Source: Bradyrhizobium hereditatis (GTDB taxonomy: Bacteria; Pseudomonadota; Alphaproteobacteria; Rhizobiales; Xanthobacteraceae). Taken from it: a stretch of DNA of 64,000 nucleotides. Under the pieces are notes generated by a model. It was not told where the DNA came from and did not search any database. It saw only the letters and a program-made list of their open reading frames with translations. The translations under genes were made by a program, and so were the position numbers. The stretch lies in the NCBI RefSeq assembly GCF_020329435.1, contig NZ_JAGKJK010000020.1:62001-126000 (forward strand), given 5' to 3'. Shown here in pieces: positions 43,440 to 52,686 of the stretch (the first letter of the stretch is position 1; each line of letters starts with the position of its first letter).

Positions 43440-44330
43440 TCACCCGGTCAGGATCGGTTTCAGCGCGTCGCGCTGCTCGACGATGAAGTCAAAGAACGCG
43501 GCAATGCGCGGCACGCGGCGGATGTCGGGATGCGTGAGCAGCCGCCAGCTTCGCGTCAGCTCGGGCACAGGCCCGAGCACGCGGACCAGATCTGGCTCGC
43601 CGTCGCCAAGCGCTGTCGGCAGCGGCCCTATTCCGGTGCCGGATTTCACCGCTGAAACGAGGCCGAGCACGCTGTTGTTACGCACCGGCATCCTGGCGTC
43701 GGGCGCAACCTCCTTCAGCCACTTCGCGGCGCGGTGACCCGCCAGCGTCTCGTCGAAGCCGATGAGCGGATGTTGCGACAGATCCTCGACCCGGTCGGGC
43801 TTGCCGTGACGCTCGACATAGTCACGGCTGCCATAGACGGCCCAGAACGAGTCAGCGATCTTGCGGCCGATCAGCTCATCGTCGGTATCACCTGAGCGGA
43901 ACGCGACATCGACCTCACCCTTCGACAGATCGAGATAGCGGTCGCTGGTGATGAACTCGACACGCAAATGCGGATGGCGGGCATGAAACCGCTCGATCAG
44001 GCCCGACTGCGTCATCCGGATCACGATCGGCTCTGGGCATGTGACGCGGATCGTGCCCTTCATGTCCTGTTCGACATCGGTGGCCCGCCGCTGAAAATCT
44101 CCGACCGCGGCCTCGATGCGTTCGGCGAAGGGCAGCAGCGTGGTGCCATATTCGGTGAGGCGATAGCCGCTGGCCTGCCGCGTCACCAGCGCCTGCCCGA
44201 TCCGGCGCTCGAGCTCTTCGAGCCGGCGGTGCACGGTCGACTGGCTGGTGCCGAGCGCCTTGCCGGCGGCGATCGTGCTGCCATGGCGCGCAACTGCAAG
44301 AAAGTATTTCAGATCGTTCCAGTCGAACAT
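43440..44330 (-). CDS. LysR family transcriptional regulator
   Basis: 296 aa from ATG 44330 (MFDWNDLKYFLAVARHGS); an in-frame extension to 44438 is non-homologous. HTH at about 3-62 with TIAAGKALGTSQSTVHRRLE and the C-terminal binding domain from about 90 (KGTIRVTCPEPIVIRMTQSG). It belongs to the group with very short spacing to a divergent gene: the exported cupin lies 119 nt away and is the probable target. Confidence 0.9.
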   Translation of the reverse strand: MFDWNDLKYFLAVARHGSTIAAGKALGTSQSTVHRRLEELERRIGQALVTRQASGYRLTEYGTTLLPFAERIEAAVGDFQRRATDVEQDMKGTIRVTCPEPIVIRMTQSGLIERFHARHPHLRVEFITSDRYLDLSKGEVDVAFRSGDTDDELIGRKIADSFWAVYGSRDYVERHGKPDRVEDLSQHPLIGFDETLAGHRAAKWLKEVAPDARMPVRNNSVLGLVSAVKSGTGIGPLPTALGDGEPDLVRVLGPVPELTRSWRLLTHPDIRRVPRIAAFFDFIVEQRDALKPILTG

Positions 44331-44449
44331 GCACCCATTATGCACTTTTGGAGCGGGTCCTCGCAATCTTGCGGCTCCCGCGGCGTGGCCGTGCTGCGTA
44401 GGCTCCGGCTTCCAAACAGCGCGATCATTGACGAACAAAGGAGCGATCC

Positions 44450-44881
44450 ATGCGCAGCCATCTTGTCCCGGGCCTCGCCCTGCTCGCCGGCCTCGGCGTC
44501 AGCCATCCGGCATCGGCGCAACAGCACGGCGCGCCCGCCCCCAATATCGCCAAGCCGAACATGGTGCTGCAGCAGGTGGTCGAGGGATTGCCGACAGACG
44601 ACAAGCAGACCGTGCGGGTCATGACGGCAACCTTCAAGCCGGGCGACAAGACCGTCTATCACACCCACCGTTTTCCGGTGACGGTCTACGTCCTCGAAGG
44701 CACCTTCACGCTCGAGCTCGACGGCCGCCCGCCGATCACCGTGAAGGCCGGCGAGGCCCTGGTCGAGCCGCCCAAGGTGCCGATGACCGGCTATAACCGG
44801 AGCACCACCGAACAGACCAAGGTCGTCATCTTCTATGTCAGCGCCAATGACACGCCGTTTCTCGATCTGATGTCGCATTAA
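44450..44881 (+). CDS. exported cupin domain protein
   Basis: 143 aa. Signal peptide MRSHLVPGLALLAGLGVSHPASAQ. One cupin barrel: motif 1 KTVYHTHRFPVTVYVLEGTF (His ligands) and motif 2 with VEPPKVPMTGYNRS, where the usual second His is not obvious, so metal binding is uncertain. It is divergent from the LysR gene and probably regulated by it. Function unknown. It resembles the cupin at 38.3 kb only in fold and export. Confidence 0.85.
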   Translation: MRSHLVPGLALLAGLGVSHPASAQQHGAPAPNIAKPNMVLQQVVEGLPTDDKQTVRVMTATFKPGDKTVYHTHRFPVTVYVLEGTFTLELDGRPPITVKAGEALVEPPKVPMTGYNRSTTEQTKVVIFYVSANDTPFLDLMSH

Positions 44882-45031
44882 GGGCGCATTGGCGAACCGG
44901 CCCGCGCGAAAATCGGCGTCGACGCCGCGAGCCGTGATTTGCGCCGCGATGTATACGCTAGAGCAGCAGCCTGACGGCAGCCTGAAGATTACCGGCTGCT
45001 CGCTATTGAAGGCAGGACAGTCCGTCTGAGT

Positions 45032-46330
45032 TCAGGCCATCGCCAGCCGCTGCCGCGCGCGCATCAGGAGCAGCAGCATGATGACGATGTTGAGCGCGTT
45101 CCACGCGAGGCCATTGGCGAATGCCGCCATGTAAGAGCCGGTGGCATCGAAGATCGCACCGGAAATCCACCCGCCGAACGACATGCCGAACACGGAGGCG
45201 AAGATCACAATCCCCACACGTGTCGCCGCTTCCGAGGCTGGCATCGCCTCGCGCACGATGATGGCGTAGCTCGGCACGATGCCGCCCTGAAAGAGGCCGA
45301 ACATCGCCGAGATGATATAGAGCGAGGTCAGGCTGTCGAAGAACAGATAGAACAGGAGCGCCGTGCCCTGCGCGACCGAGCCGATCAGGAGCGTGCGGAT
45401 GCCGCCGATCTTGTCGGCGAGGAAGCCCGAGCCGATACGGCTGATGATGCCAAAACCCAGCATCAGCGACAGCATTTCGGCGCCGCGCGCGACGCCATAG
45501 CCGAGATCGCCGCAATAGGCGACGATGTGAACCTGCGGCATCGACATCGCCACGCAACAGGCGATCGCCGCGAGCGACAGGATTGCCGTCAGCGCATTGG
45601 TGGATATCCGCAAGTCCACGCGCGGCGGCGCTGCGTTCTGATGGTCGCGCCGCCCGCCCGCCCCCATCAGCATGCGCAAGCCGATGAGCGCCAGCGCCAT
45701 CGCCACCGCCGTGAAGATGCCGAGCCCGATATGGGTGCTACGCCAGCCCGCCGTCTCGATGGCGTAATTGACCACCGGCGGCCAGATCGCGCCGCCGATA
45801 TAATTGCCGCTGGCAGCGACGGCGACGGCAAGGCCGCGGTAACGGTCGAACCAGTGCGAGGCTTCCGCCATCAGCGGGCCGAAGGTGGCCGACGATGACA
45901 GCCCGATCGCGAAATGCACCAGGATGAATTGCCAGATCGAGGTCGATATCCCCGCAACCACATAGCCGAGGCCAAGGATGCCGATGCCGAGCCCGATCGC
46001 GGTGACGATGCCGTAGCGGTCGGTGATCTTGCCTGTCAGCACCGCGCCGGAACCGAAGCCGAGCATGATCATCGTAAAGGCCAGTGAGGCGGTGCCGCGG
46101 CTCGCGGCGAATTCGGTCTGCACCACGGGCAGTGCGACCACCACCGACCACATGCCGACGCTGCCGAGCGAGCCGATCAGCACGGCCACGGCAAGCCGGA
46201 TCCATGCCCGGCGCGAGTCGGGAATGAACAGGTCGGAATCTCGGGAGAGCTCAGAAGAAATTACCACGGCCGGCGGAACTTCGGGTGCAAATCGCCTAAC
46301 GTCAAGCCACAATGCCGCGATATTGGGCAT
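45032..46330 (-). CDS. major facilitator superfamily transporter
   Basis: 432 aa from ATG 46330 (MPNIAALWLDVRRFAPEVPP); an open frame extends to 46432 without homology. Twelve membrane segments are recognisable, with the MFS loop GKITDRYGIVTAIGL between helices 2 and 3 and the related DKIGGIRTLLIGS in the second half. It resembles the OFA/MCT-type transporters that exchange carboxylates. A short N-terminal extension of about 40 residues precedes helix 1. Substrate unknown. Confidence 0.88.
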   Translation of the reverse strand: MPNIAALWLDVRRFAPEVPPAVVISSELSRDSDLFIPDSRRAWIRLAVAVLIGSLGSVGMWSVVVALPVVQTEFAASRGTASLAFTMIMLGFGSGAVLTGKITDRYGIVTAIGLGIGILGLGYVVAGISTSIWQFILVHFAIGLSSSATFGPLMAEASHWFDRYRGLAVAVAASGNYIGGAIWPPVVNYAIETAGWRSTHIGLGIFTAVAMALALIGLRMLMGAGGRRDHQNAAPPRVDLRISTNALTAILSLAAIACCVAMSMPQVHIVAYCGDLGYGVARGAEMLSLMLGFGIISRIGSGFLADKIGGIRTLLIGSVAQGTALLFYLFFDSLTSLYIISAMFGLFQGGIVPSYAIIVREAMPASEAATRVGIVIFASVFGMSFGGWISGAIFDATGSYMAAFANGLAWNALNIVIMLLLLMRARQRLAMA

Positions 46331-46535
46331 GCAATCGCAGGGGAGCACGCGGTCCTCCCACCCGCGTCGTACGAGCGCCACGCCGGGGCCGACACGCTGC
46401 ATCACCCGCCCAGGCGGACCGAACGCCGACACTTATCCACTACTTTTGTGTGCGCAGCATCTTCCACACAATCTGCAGGAGGGACACCATCTCCGTTTTA
46501 TCAGACCTGCTTTATTCAATTGCCGGAGGGGCATC

Positions 46536-47291
46536 ATGGACATTGATCATATCGACAAGGCCATCGTTGATAATTATCGCAAGTTAAGGACGCGGATGGG
46601 GGTCATCACCCTCGCTTTTCCCGTGGTGGTGATTGCCATGGGCCTGTTTTGGGGAATCGGCATTCAACCGACGCTGAGCGACTATTACTTCGCAGACGAA
46701 CCCAAGGGCGCACGCGTCGACCTCTTTCCCGTGAGGCTCTGGTTCTGCGGTATCCTGTTCGCCGTCGGCGTCTTCCTGGTCAAGTATCGGGGCTTTTCCA
46801 AGAACGAGGATCGCTGGCTCAGCCTTGCAGGCATCTTTGCCCTGGGCGTTGCCATATTCCCGATGACGTCCAAGGACGGCCGCACCGATTGGAAGCTGTT
46901 CGAATACCTCGGAATGCCCTGGCTTTCGGTACATGGCGTCAGCGCTGTGCTGGCGTTCGCGTGCATCGCGGTCGTGATTCTCTGGTATTCGGATTCGACC
47001 TTGTCGCAACTCAAGGAATCGAACCCGAAGGATCACAAGCGTTTCAAGACCGCCTACTTCCTGATCGGGCTCTACATGGTGCTCGCGATCGGCACGTCCG
47101 TGCTACTGCATTACCTGAACGCGAAGCAGGGCTCGTACATTCTGTTCGCGGAATGGTCGGGTATCTGGGCCTTCGCCGCCTACTGGTTCGTTAAGAACCG
47201 TGAGCTCCGGATCGTCGCAGAGAAGTTGAAGAAGACCCTGAGCAATACGACAGTAAAGCGGACCGAAGCCGACATCGTCGACAAGATATAG
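46536..47291 (+). CDS. multi-pass membrane protein of unknown function
   Basis: 251 aa with GGAGGGG 8 nt upstream of ATG. Six hydrophobic helices alternate with short charged loops (at about 23-42, 68-84, 95-108, 130-150, 175-195, 205-220), ending in a Lys/Arg/Glu-rich cytoplasmic tail (RIVAEKLKKTLSNTTVKRTE). An extracytoplasmic YYFADEPKGARVDLFPVRLW segment follows helix 1. No catalytic motif is recognisable. The gene stands between the MFS gene and a His-rich/cupredoxin pair. Confidence 0.7.
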   Translation: MDIDHIDKAIVDNYRKLRTRMGVITLAFPVVVIAMGLFWGIGIQPTLSDYYFADEPKGARVDLFPVRLWFCGILFAVGVFLVKYRGFSKNEDRWLSLAGIFALGVAIFPMTSKDGRTDWKLFEYLGMPWLSVHGVSAVLAFACIAVVILWYSDSTLSQLKESNPKDHKRFKTAYFLIGLYMVLAIGTSVLLHYLNAKQGSYILFAEWSGIWAFAAYWFVKNRELRIVAEKLKKTLSNTTVKRTEADIVDKI

Positions 47292-47341
47292 CCGCCAACT
47301 TCCGCCTTGGCGGAACTGGCAATTGATACTAGTTTGCCGCC

Positions 47342-47767
47342 ATGTTCGTTCGCCTGACGAGACCTGCGCGCGCCAAGGCAGGGTGGTTTGCCGCCCTGCT
47401 CTATCTGTTTTGCGTGCTCGCGCCCGGCGCCGCGCTGGCGCTTGGCGACGCGGCCTCGTGTCTTGCGATGCCCGCTGAAGTGGCCGCGACCGCGCCGATG
47501 CACGATGCGTCTTCGCATCGGCACCATCAGGCACATGGCGACCACCACGCCGATGCCGGCGCCGTCAAGCACGAACCAGCCGAGCCGCAGCACCATGGCA
47601 AAGGCTCCATGGGCCCGTGCTGCGCCATGCTCTGCGTCTCCGCGATCGCGGCCGACCTGCCGGCAATCGCAAGGCCGTCGCCGCCGATCTCGCTCTGCGT
47701 CTCCGAGATTTTGCAGCGCCTGCCGGGTGAGGCGCCCCCTCTGCTCTATCGTCCTCCCATCGCCTGA
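47342..47767 (+). CDS. small exported His-rich protein, possible copper-related
   Basis: 141 aa. The N-terminal hydrophobic segment (WFAALLYLFCVLAPGAALAL) looks like a signal anchor. Residues 54-85 contain ten histidines with Asp/Glu/Gly (SHRHHQAHGDHHADAG), followed by GPCCAMLC. This Cys/His arrangement resembles small DUF2946-type proteins found beside copper genes. It precedes a cupredoxin gene by 133 nt, which supports a metal-handling role. No enzymatic function is visible. Confidence 0.7.
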   Translation: MFVRLTRPARAKAGWFAALLYLFCVLAPGAALALGDAASCLAMPAEVAATAPMHDASSHRHHQAHGDHHADAGAVKHEPAEPQHHGKGSMGPCCAMLCVSAIAADLPAIARPSPPISLCVSEILQRLPGEAPPLLYRPPIA

Positions 47768-47900
47768 TCTCTGACATTACGACGTGGGCAACCGCGCGTG
47801 AAGCGCGCGCATGCCCGCGGCTCATTGCAAAGATCATGGATTCAGTCCGGCGGGCCGCGCGTTGCCGCGGCGCTTCGCTGACAAAGAGGAAAGAACAGAG

Positions 47901-48362
47901 ATGAAGAACATCATGATGGTCGGGCTTGCGCTAATTGGCCTTTCGGCATGGCCGCCACTGGCGCTCGGCCACGACAAGCACGCTCATGAAACCTATTCGG
48001 CGGGCGAGCCCGGCAATCCCAAGAAGCCCTCGCGCACCATCGAGGTCGACATGAGCGAGATGAAATACACGCCCGCGCGCATCGAGGTGAAACGCGGCGA
48101 GCAGATCCGCTTCGTGATCCGCAACGTCGGCCAGGATGACCATGAGTTCCTGCTCGCCACCACGGAAGAAAACCTCAAGCATGCCGAGGACATGCAGAAG
48201 CACCCGCATATGGAGCACCAGGAGCCGAACGCCGTGCGGCTCAAGCCGAGCAAGTCGGCCGAGATCGTCTGGAAGTTCACCAAATCGGGCACATTCGAAT
48301 ATTCCTGCCTGATCCCCGGTCACCGCGAGAACGGCATGATCGGCCAGGTTACGGTGAAGTGA
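47901..48362 (+). CDS. periplasmic cupredoxin family protein
   Basis: 153 aa. The start at ATG 47901 follows AGAGGAAAG. Signal peptide about 1-23 (MMVGLALIGLSAWPPLALG), then a His-rich linker. Blue-copper ligands appear at H81 (DDHEFL), C136, H141 and M146 (YSCLIPGHRENGM), the typical His-Cys-His-Met order. A second His/Met cluster, KHPHMEHQ (100-107), could hold extra copper. The His-rich protein upstream suggests shared copper storage or delivery. Confidence 0.9.
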   Translation: MKNIMMVGLALIGLSAWPPLALGHDKHAHETYSAGEPGNPKKPSRTIEVDMSEMKYTPARIEVKRGEQIRFVIRNVGQDDHEFLLATTEENLKHAEDMQKHPHMEHQEPNAVRLKPSKSAEIVWKFTKSGTFEYSCLIPGHRENGMIGQVTVK

Positions 48363-48389
48363 CGGCGGAGCGAGATAGGCACCGCGGTC

Positions 48390-48476
48390 CGTAGGGTCGG
48401 CAACGCGCAAGCGTGCCCACCTTCCTTGCCGTGCGCTGATGGTGGGCACGGCGCGATGCGCCTTTGCCCACCCTAC
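48390..48476. repeat. dispersed inverted repeat, family D (second copy)
   Basis: CGTAGGGTCGGCAACGCGCAAGCGTGCCCAC and GGTGGGCACGGCGCGATGCGCCTTTGCCCACCCTAC face each other, matching the copy at 20463-20554 in arm and inner-arm sequence. It lies just after the cupredoxin stop, so it may also terminate transcription. Confidence 0.7.
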
Positions 48477-48529
48477 ATTTCTTTTTCATCCCGGCCATGC
48501 GACAAGCGCTGAACGGCCGCGCGGCCGGG

Positions 48530-49624
48530 ATGAAAGCAACGAACGAGACTCCCGTGCGAAGGATTGACGAACCGACGTTCCTGCTCCTGCTGTTTGCCGT
48601 CACGCTGGCGTTCGGCTGGGTGCTGTACCCCTTCTACGGCGCCGTGCTGTGGGCGATCATCGTGGCTGTCATCTTTGCGCCGGTCAACCGGAGGCTGCTG
48701 GCATCGATGCCCGGCCGGCAAAACCTCGCGGCGCTGCTGACCGTCCTTCTCATCATCGCCATGGTCATCCTGCCCCTGGCCATCGTCGCGACCTCGCTGG
48801 TCCAGGAGGCCACCAGCCTGTTCGGCAAGATTCAGTCCGGCGAATATGATCTCGCACGCTACATCCAGCGCGTGTTCGATGCGCTGCCGGCCTGGACGGT
48901 CGGATGGCTGGAGCGCTTCAACCTGACCAACCTTTCCGGCCTTCGCGAAACCTTGTCGTCCAGCCTGATGAAGGGCGGCCAGATCCTGGCGCCGCAGGCG
49001 CTCACCATCGGCATGAACACCTTCGAGTTCATGATCAGCCTCGGCATCATGCTCTATTTGCTGTTCTTCCTGATGCGCGACGGCCGCGCGCTGGCCGAAA
49101 GCATCAAGGAAGCCGTTCCGCTGCGCGCCGACCAGAAGTCGGCGCTGTTCTCCCGGTTTGCCGACGTCGTCCGCGCCACCGTCAAGGGCGGAGTTCTGGT
49201 GGCGATGGTGCAGGGCGCGCTCGGCGGCCTCGCCTTCTGGTTCCTCGGCGTTCACGCCCCGCTATTGTGGGCCGTGCTGATGGCGTTTCTCTCACTGGTG
49301 CCGGCGATCGGCGCCGGCCTCGTCTGGGTCCCGGTCGCGATCTACTTCCTCGCCACCGGCGCGATCTGGCAGGGCCTCGGCCTGATCGCCTATGGCGTAC
49401 TCGTCATCGGCCTCGTCGACAACCTGTTGCGCCCGTTCCTGGTCGGCAAGGACACCAAGCTGCCGGACTATGTCGTGCTGATCTCGACGCTCGGCGGCAT
49501 TGACGTGTTCGGCCTCAACGGTTTTGTGCTGGGACCGCTGATCGCGGCGATCTTCATGGTGAGCTGGGAGATATTTGTCGCGTCGCGGCGGGTGCCGCGT
49601 GATGGAGCGGCGGGGGATGCCTAG
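48530..49624 (+). CDS. AI-2E family (PerM/YdiK-type) membrane permease
   Basis: 364 aa if started at ATG 48530 (MKATNETPVRRIDEPTFLLL); ATG 48497 is an alternative and lies inside the region adjoining the family D repeat. About eight membrane segments, with the family core GAALGGLAFWFLGVHAP-like run, VPAIGAGLVWVP and DNLLRPFLVGKDTKLPDYVVLIST. The DNLLRPxLVG motif is highly conserved in the AI-2E/UPF0118 family. Proposed roles include quorum-signal export or Na+/H+ antiport. No function can be chosen here. Confidence 0.88.
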   Translation: MKATNETPVRRIDEPTFLLLLFAVTLAFGWVLYPFYGAVLWAIIVAVIFAPVNRRLLASMPGRQNLAALLTVLLIIAMVILPLAIVATSLVQEATSLFGKIQSGEYDLARYIQRVFDALPAWTVGWLERFNLTNLSGLRETLSSSLMKGGQILAPQALTIGMNTFEFMISLGIMLYLLFFLMRDGRALAESIKEAVPLRADQKSALFSRFADVVRATVKGGVLVAMVQGALGGLAFWFLGVHAPLLWAVLMAFLSLVPAIGAGLVWVPVAIYFLATGAIWQGLGLIAYGVLVIGLVDNLLRPFLVGKDTKLPDYVVLISTLGGIDVFGLNGFVLGPLIAAIFMVSWEIFVASRRVPRDGAAGDA

Positions 49625-49665
49625 CGGCCCGCACAGACGCGGTAGCGTGCAGAAGGCCGTAGCAC

Positions 49666-50508
49666 TTATCCCAGCTCAAAGCTGGTGACGCCGAACACCC
49701 GATTCAGCCGCAGCGGCGCAATCTCACCCGTGTACATGCGCGCCGTCTCGAACACCGGCGCAAGTCCAAGACTTTCCGCTAGCGCGATGGCCTCGCGATT
49801 GACGCTTGGCACATCCAGAAAAATCTCCCCATCACCCGCCTTGCCGAGCAAGGCCGACAGCACAGCTTCGGCCGTCGTGCGGTCGTCCGCCACCAGCGGC
49901 CCGATCTTGCGCCCCCTCCGGCATGGACGGATCACTCCCCAGCCCGCAAGCCTGCCATGGCGCACCAGCGCGCAGCCGACGTGCCCAGGCGCACCGATCC
50001 ACTTCCGCAGGAACGCCGGTCGCGGCGCCGGAAACACCGTCGCGTCATCCGCCGCAACGTCCGCGAACGGCACCTCGTCGAGCGCGATAACATCGGCCTG
50101 CGGCGCAATCGGCGCGGCGACCATGCCACCATAGCGGATGTTGGCGTAAGCGAGCGCAAAGCCGGACTTTCTGTAATTGTCCTGCTGCGCCACCACGCCA
50201 TCAAGCCCGATCACGCGCGGCCTCGCATGCGCGATCGCCGCATTCCATATCCGCAAGCCAAAACCTTTGCCGCGCAAATCCGGCCGCACGATGTAGAAGC
50301 CGAGAAAGGAAAAGCGTGCGTCGTAATTGACGCAGGAGGCGGTAGCGGCCGGCGCGCCGTCGAGTTCACCAATCAAGAAGCCTTGTGGATCGACGGACGC
50401 AAAGCAGGCGGCGTCCGCAAGGCCCGGATTCCATCCCTCGGCGGCGGCCCAGTCGATGGCGATCGAGATTTCGTCAGGCTGCATGGTGCGGATAGTGAAG
50501 TCGCTCAT
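49666..50508 (-). CDS. GNAT family N-acetyltransferase
   Basis: 280 aa from ATG 50508; the open frame to 50676 runs through a repeat and is not counted. Acetyl-CoA loop: YIVRPDLRGKGFGLRIWNAA (motif A, V-RPxxRGxGxG). The protein is about twice the length of a minimal GNAT: the second half (about 150-280, including FPAPRPAFLRKWIGAPG) resembles the C-terminal domain seen in tandem YitI/SCP2-like acetyltransferases. Substrate unknown. Confidence 0.88.
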   Translation of the reverse strand: MSDFTIRTMQPDEISIAIDWAAAEGWNPGLADAACFASVDPQGFLIGELDGAPAATASCVNYDARFSFLGFYIVRPDLRGKGFGLRIWNAAIAHARPRVIGLDGVVAQQDNYRKSGFALAYANIRYGGMVAAPIAPQADVIALDEVPFADVAADDATVFPAPRPAFLRKWIGAPGHVGCALVRHGRLAGWGVIRPCRRGRKIGPLVADDRTTAEAVLSALLGKAGDGEIFLDVPSVNREAIALAESLGLAPVFETARMYTGEIAPLRLNRVFGVTSFELG

Positions 50509-50631
50509 AATGACGATCCTTAAGCTGTCATTGGGAAGCACGGCTCGCGCGAATGCGCGCCAGCGACGAGCGCAATTGCGCTCGCGCAGTGATGACAGGC
50601 TCAGCGAAGAAGCAAGCCATCTCTCCTCGCA

Positions 50632-50672
50632 CGCGGAAAGATGGATTGCTTCGCTTCGCTCGCAATGACGGA
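50632..50672. repeat. dispersed repeat family B, single arm
   Basis: ATGGATTGCTTCGCTTCGCTCGCAATGACGG (50641-50671) matches one arm of the inverted repeat at 19738-19815. A degenerate opposite arm (AGCGAAGAAGCAAGCCAT) lies just upstream at about 50602. Confidence 0.7.
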
Positions 50673-50845
50673 CCACTGGCTACACGTGATCGCATGCGCA
50701 AGTTCCTCGATTAGCGACGCGCATACTTTGTGGGCAGTCCAGAAATGGCACACATCTTCGCGCAAAATATCATTGCGCCGCGTGGATTGTTTAGAGAAAA
50801 TTAACCACGCTGGCTGGCGGGGCTGCGTTGTTGGAGGCTTCACTC

Positions 50846-51235
50846 ATGTACCGATCATCGCTCACGCTGGCCGCTCTTGTCCTGTGTTCGACGGCCGCGG
50901 CGGCCAGCGACCTTTCATCCGTCTACGTCGCGCCGGGTGGAATCTACGCTCCATCCGCAAACGTCTATGTGCGTCCGGGCCCAACTCATCGGCCGTACGC
51001 AGAACCCGGCTACGGATATCGCTATCGCGCGCCGGCAGCGGTCTATGGTGAATACGGTCCGGCCTACGCCGCGCAACCGGTCTATGTCGACCGCGCACCC
51101 GCTTATTCCGAGCGCTACTACGCGCAGGACTACGATTACGCGACGGAATATGCGCCGCGGCCGCCACTGCCCGTGCCCTACCGCGCCCGCGCGCGATGCG
51201 ACGACGGTTACGGCCGGTGGGCTTATTGCGACTGA
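50846..51235 (+). CDS. small exported Tyr/Pro/Ala-rich protein of unknown function
   Basis: 129 aa from ATG 50846, with GGAGG (50832-50836) upstream. Signal peptide MYRSSLTLAALVLCSTAAAA. The mature part is dominated by Tyr (about 25), Pro and Ala in short YxPxxxY and PAYxAxPVY units, ending in CDDGYGRWAYCD with two Cys. It is typical of extracytoplasmic low-complexity proteins of Bradyrhizobium. No domain is recognisable. Confidence 0.7.
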   Translation: MYRSSLTLAALVLCSTAAAASDLSSVYVAPGGIYAPSANVYVRPGPTHRPYAEPGYGYRYRAPAAVYGEYGPAYAAQPVYVDRAPAYSERYYAQDYDYATEYAPRPPLPVPYRARARCDDGYGRWAYCD

Positions 51236-51264
51236 GCTACTGCGCGGACCGGAAGACAGAGCGC

Positions 51265-51294
51265 AGGATGGGTGGAGCGCAGCGATACCCATCC
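51265..51294. repeat. dispersed repeat, family F (GGATGGGTGGAGCGCAGCGATACCCATC)
   Basis: GGATGGGTGGAGCGCAGCGATACCCATCC is an inverted repeat (GGATGGGT / ACCCATCC), found again at 60177-60250. The sequence is non-coding, between the Tyr-rich protein and the next small ORF. Confidence 0.75.
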
Positions 51295-51708
51295 TCCAAC
51301 TTCCATCGAACGAGGATGAGGGTTCGCTTTCGCTCTACCCCATCCCACGCGCTGTCTCCGCAACGCTGGACTGGCGGATCTACTTGCTTTTCGACGCACG
51401 ATGAAATTCCCGAAGATGATGTTCGGGAGCTCTCCTCTTTTTGGCGCCCGTAAGCACTACGCTTGTCCCGATCGCGGTACTCCGATCCTTACGCGCAAAA
51501 CGCCGCCCAGTGTGTGGCTACCAACCAGACATGGTTCACCGCCACAAAATCACTCGATAATCAACAACTTACAGGTAAGCCGGAACGGTCACCCAGGACG
51601 GGACCGAAACAAAAATTGATAGTACTTTCGCGAAAAAGCGGGGAAAAACCCCAATGCGGTCTTGATTTGCCTTCTTTCTTTTCGTGGGGCGCTGTGTGAG
51701 TAACGAGT
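51295..51708. other. gene-free stretch, no feature supported
   Basis: About 410 bases with reduced GC in 51570-51680. It probably includes the promoter of the small ORF pair at 51.7 kb. Overlapping short frames have no support. Confidence 0.4.
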
Positions 51709-51897
51709 ATGACCGATCAACAATTGGCAATTCAAGCGATTGGCGAGGCGCAACTCATACTGGAAGAATATCTGCAACCCCGTCCTCAGAACAATGAGCG
51801 TATCCTCGACAAACTGGTAGAAGTTCTCGAACGTCCCGATGTGATGGCTGCTGTGAGCCGCTTGCAGCAACGCGGTTGCTTCGAGGCGGACAAATGA
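51709..51897 (+). CDS. small hypothetical protein
   Basis: 62 aa. An acidic, helical protein (LAIQAIGEAQLILEEYL, NNERILDKLVEVLERPDVMAAVSRL) with one Cys. There is no signal or membrane segment. Its stop codon overlaps the next start (ATGA at 51894-51897), which supports expression as a coupled pair. Family unknown. Confidence 0.55.
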   Translation: MTDQQLAIQAIGEAQLILEEYLQPRPQNNERILDKLVEVLERPDVMAAVSRLQQRGCFEADK

Positions 51898-52310
51898 GCA
51901 AGCAGCTTTCATCAATGGCGCCGACGGCTTTCATTGCCGCGCTGTTATTGTCAGGGATGCCAGAAGCGGAAGCGAAGCAGTCATGCAGCGCCGCGATGCC
52001 GTCAAATCCCAACGGAAAATGGTGGTCGTATCGTCTCATTGACGGACGGAAATGCTGGTACGAAGGCAAGCCTGGGCTTTCGAAAGCCTTGCTGGAGTGG
52101 CCAAAGGCCGTATCCGCGCCACCGGCGAAAGATGTCGTGAACGTAGTCTCGGAGAAACGCGCCAGTCCACTGAACGCACAAGCATGGGCGCCGAAGGAAG
52201 CTGTGCAAGCGTGGGCACCGGAGGAAGCCGTGCAAGCGCGGGCGCCGAATTACGTCCCTGACACTTTCGATGCGTTATGGAGCGGAAGGATCTGGCTCTT
52301 AGATCGCTAA
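51894..52310 (+). CDS. exported protein with W-x-Y-R-x3-G-R-K-C-W motif
   Basis: 138 aa from ATG 51894. Signal peptide SMAPTAFIAALLLSGMPEAEA. The core is GKWWSYRLIDGRKCWYEGKP (residues about 43-62), with a conserved-looking Trp/Cys/Lys pattern also present in the protein at 57.8-58.5 kb. A downstream stretch repeats AWAPKEAVQAWAPEEAVQ. Such cores occur in small rhizobial periplasmic proteins, but I know no function. It is coupled to the upstream 62-aa ORF. Confidence 0.65.
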   Translation: MSKQLSSMAPTAFIAALLLSGMPEAEAKQSCSAAMPSNPNGKWWSYRLIDGRKCWYEGKPGLSKALLEWPKAVSAPPAKDVVNVVSEKRASPLNAQAWAPKEAVQAWAPEEAVQARAPNYVPDTFDALWSGRIWLLDR

Positions 52311-52503
52311 AAAAGACGGTGGCGCCCGGTTCTCCGCTTCGTCTCTGCGCGCTGATTTCTGTTGCTGAGTACCCTGACTTCAGCCGGTCGCCCGCCAATC
52401 TCACGACAACTCACGCGTTGTTTCATCAAGGGGCTGGCCCGGACGTTCTTGGAACCAATGTGCGCTTGGGTCTTACGTGAGTCTCCGTTAGAGGAGGGGT
52501 GCG

Positions 52504-52686
52504 GTGAGTAACGTGTTAGGTACGAGTGACGCCGGGCGGTATCAGCCGCCTCATCATCAAATTTGCGATCATTGCGGCGGCATCGCGCGGCCCGTGGCGA
52601 TCCTCGACAGTCGCCAAGGCAAAAACTTTCGCCTCCTCCGCTGCCTCAGCTGTGAGAAAACGAGTTGGGCTGAAGAGCAGCAGTAA
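52504..52686 (+). CDS. small zinc-ribbon protein
   Basis: 60 aa, GTG start with GAGGAGGGG upstream. Two CxxC pairs, CDHCGG (21-24) and CLSCEK (48-51), are spaced as in a four-Cys zinc ribbon, with a beta-hairpin (VAILDSRQGKNFRLLRC) between. Small ribbon proteins of this kind may bind zinc, DNA or protein; no partner is evident. It precedes the adenylate cyclase-like gene, which also begins with zinc ribbons. Confidence 0.6.
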   Translation: MSNVLGTSDAGRYQPPHHQICDHCGGIARPVAILDSRQGKNFRLLRCLSCEKTSWAEEQQ

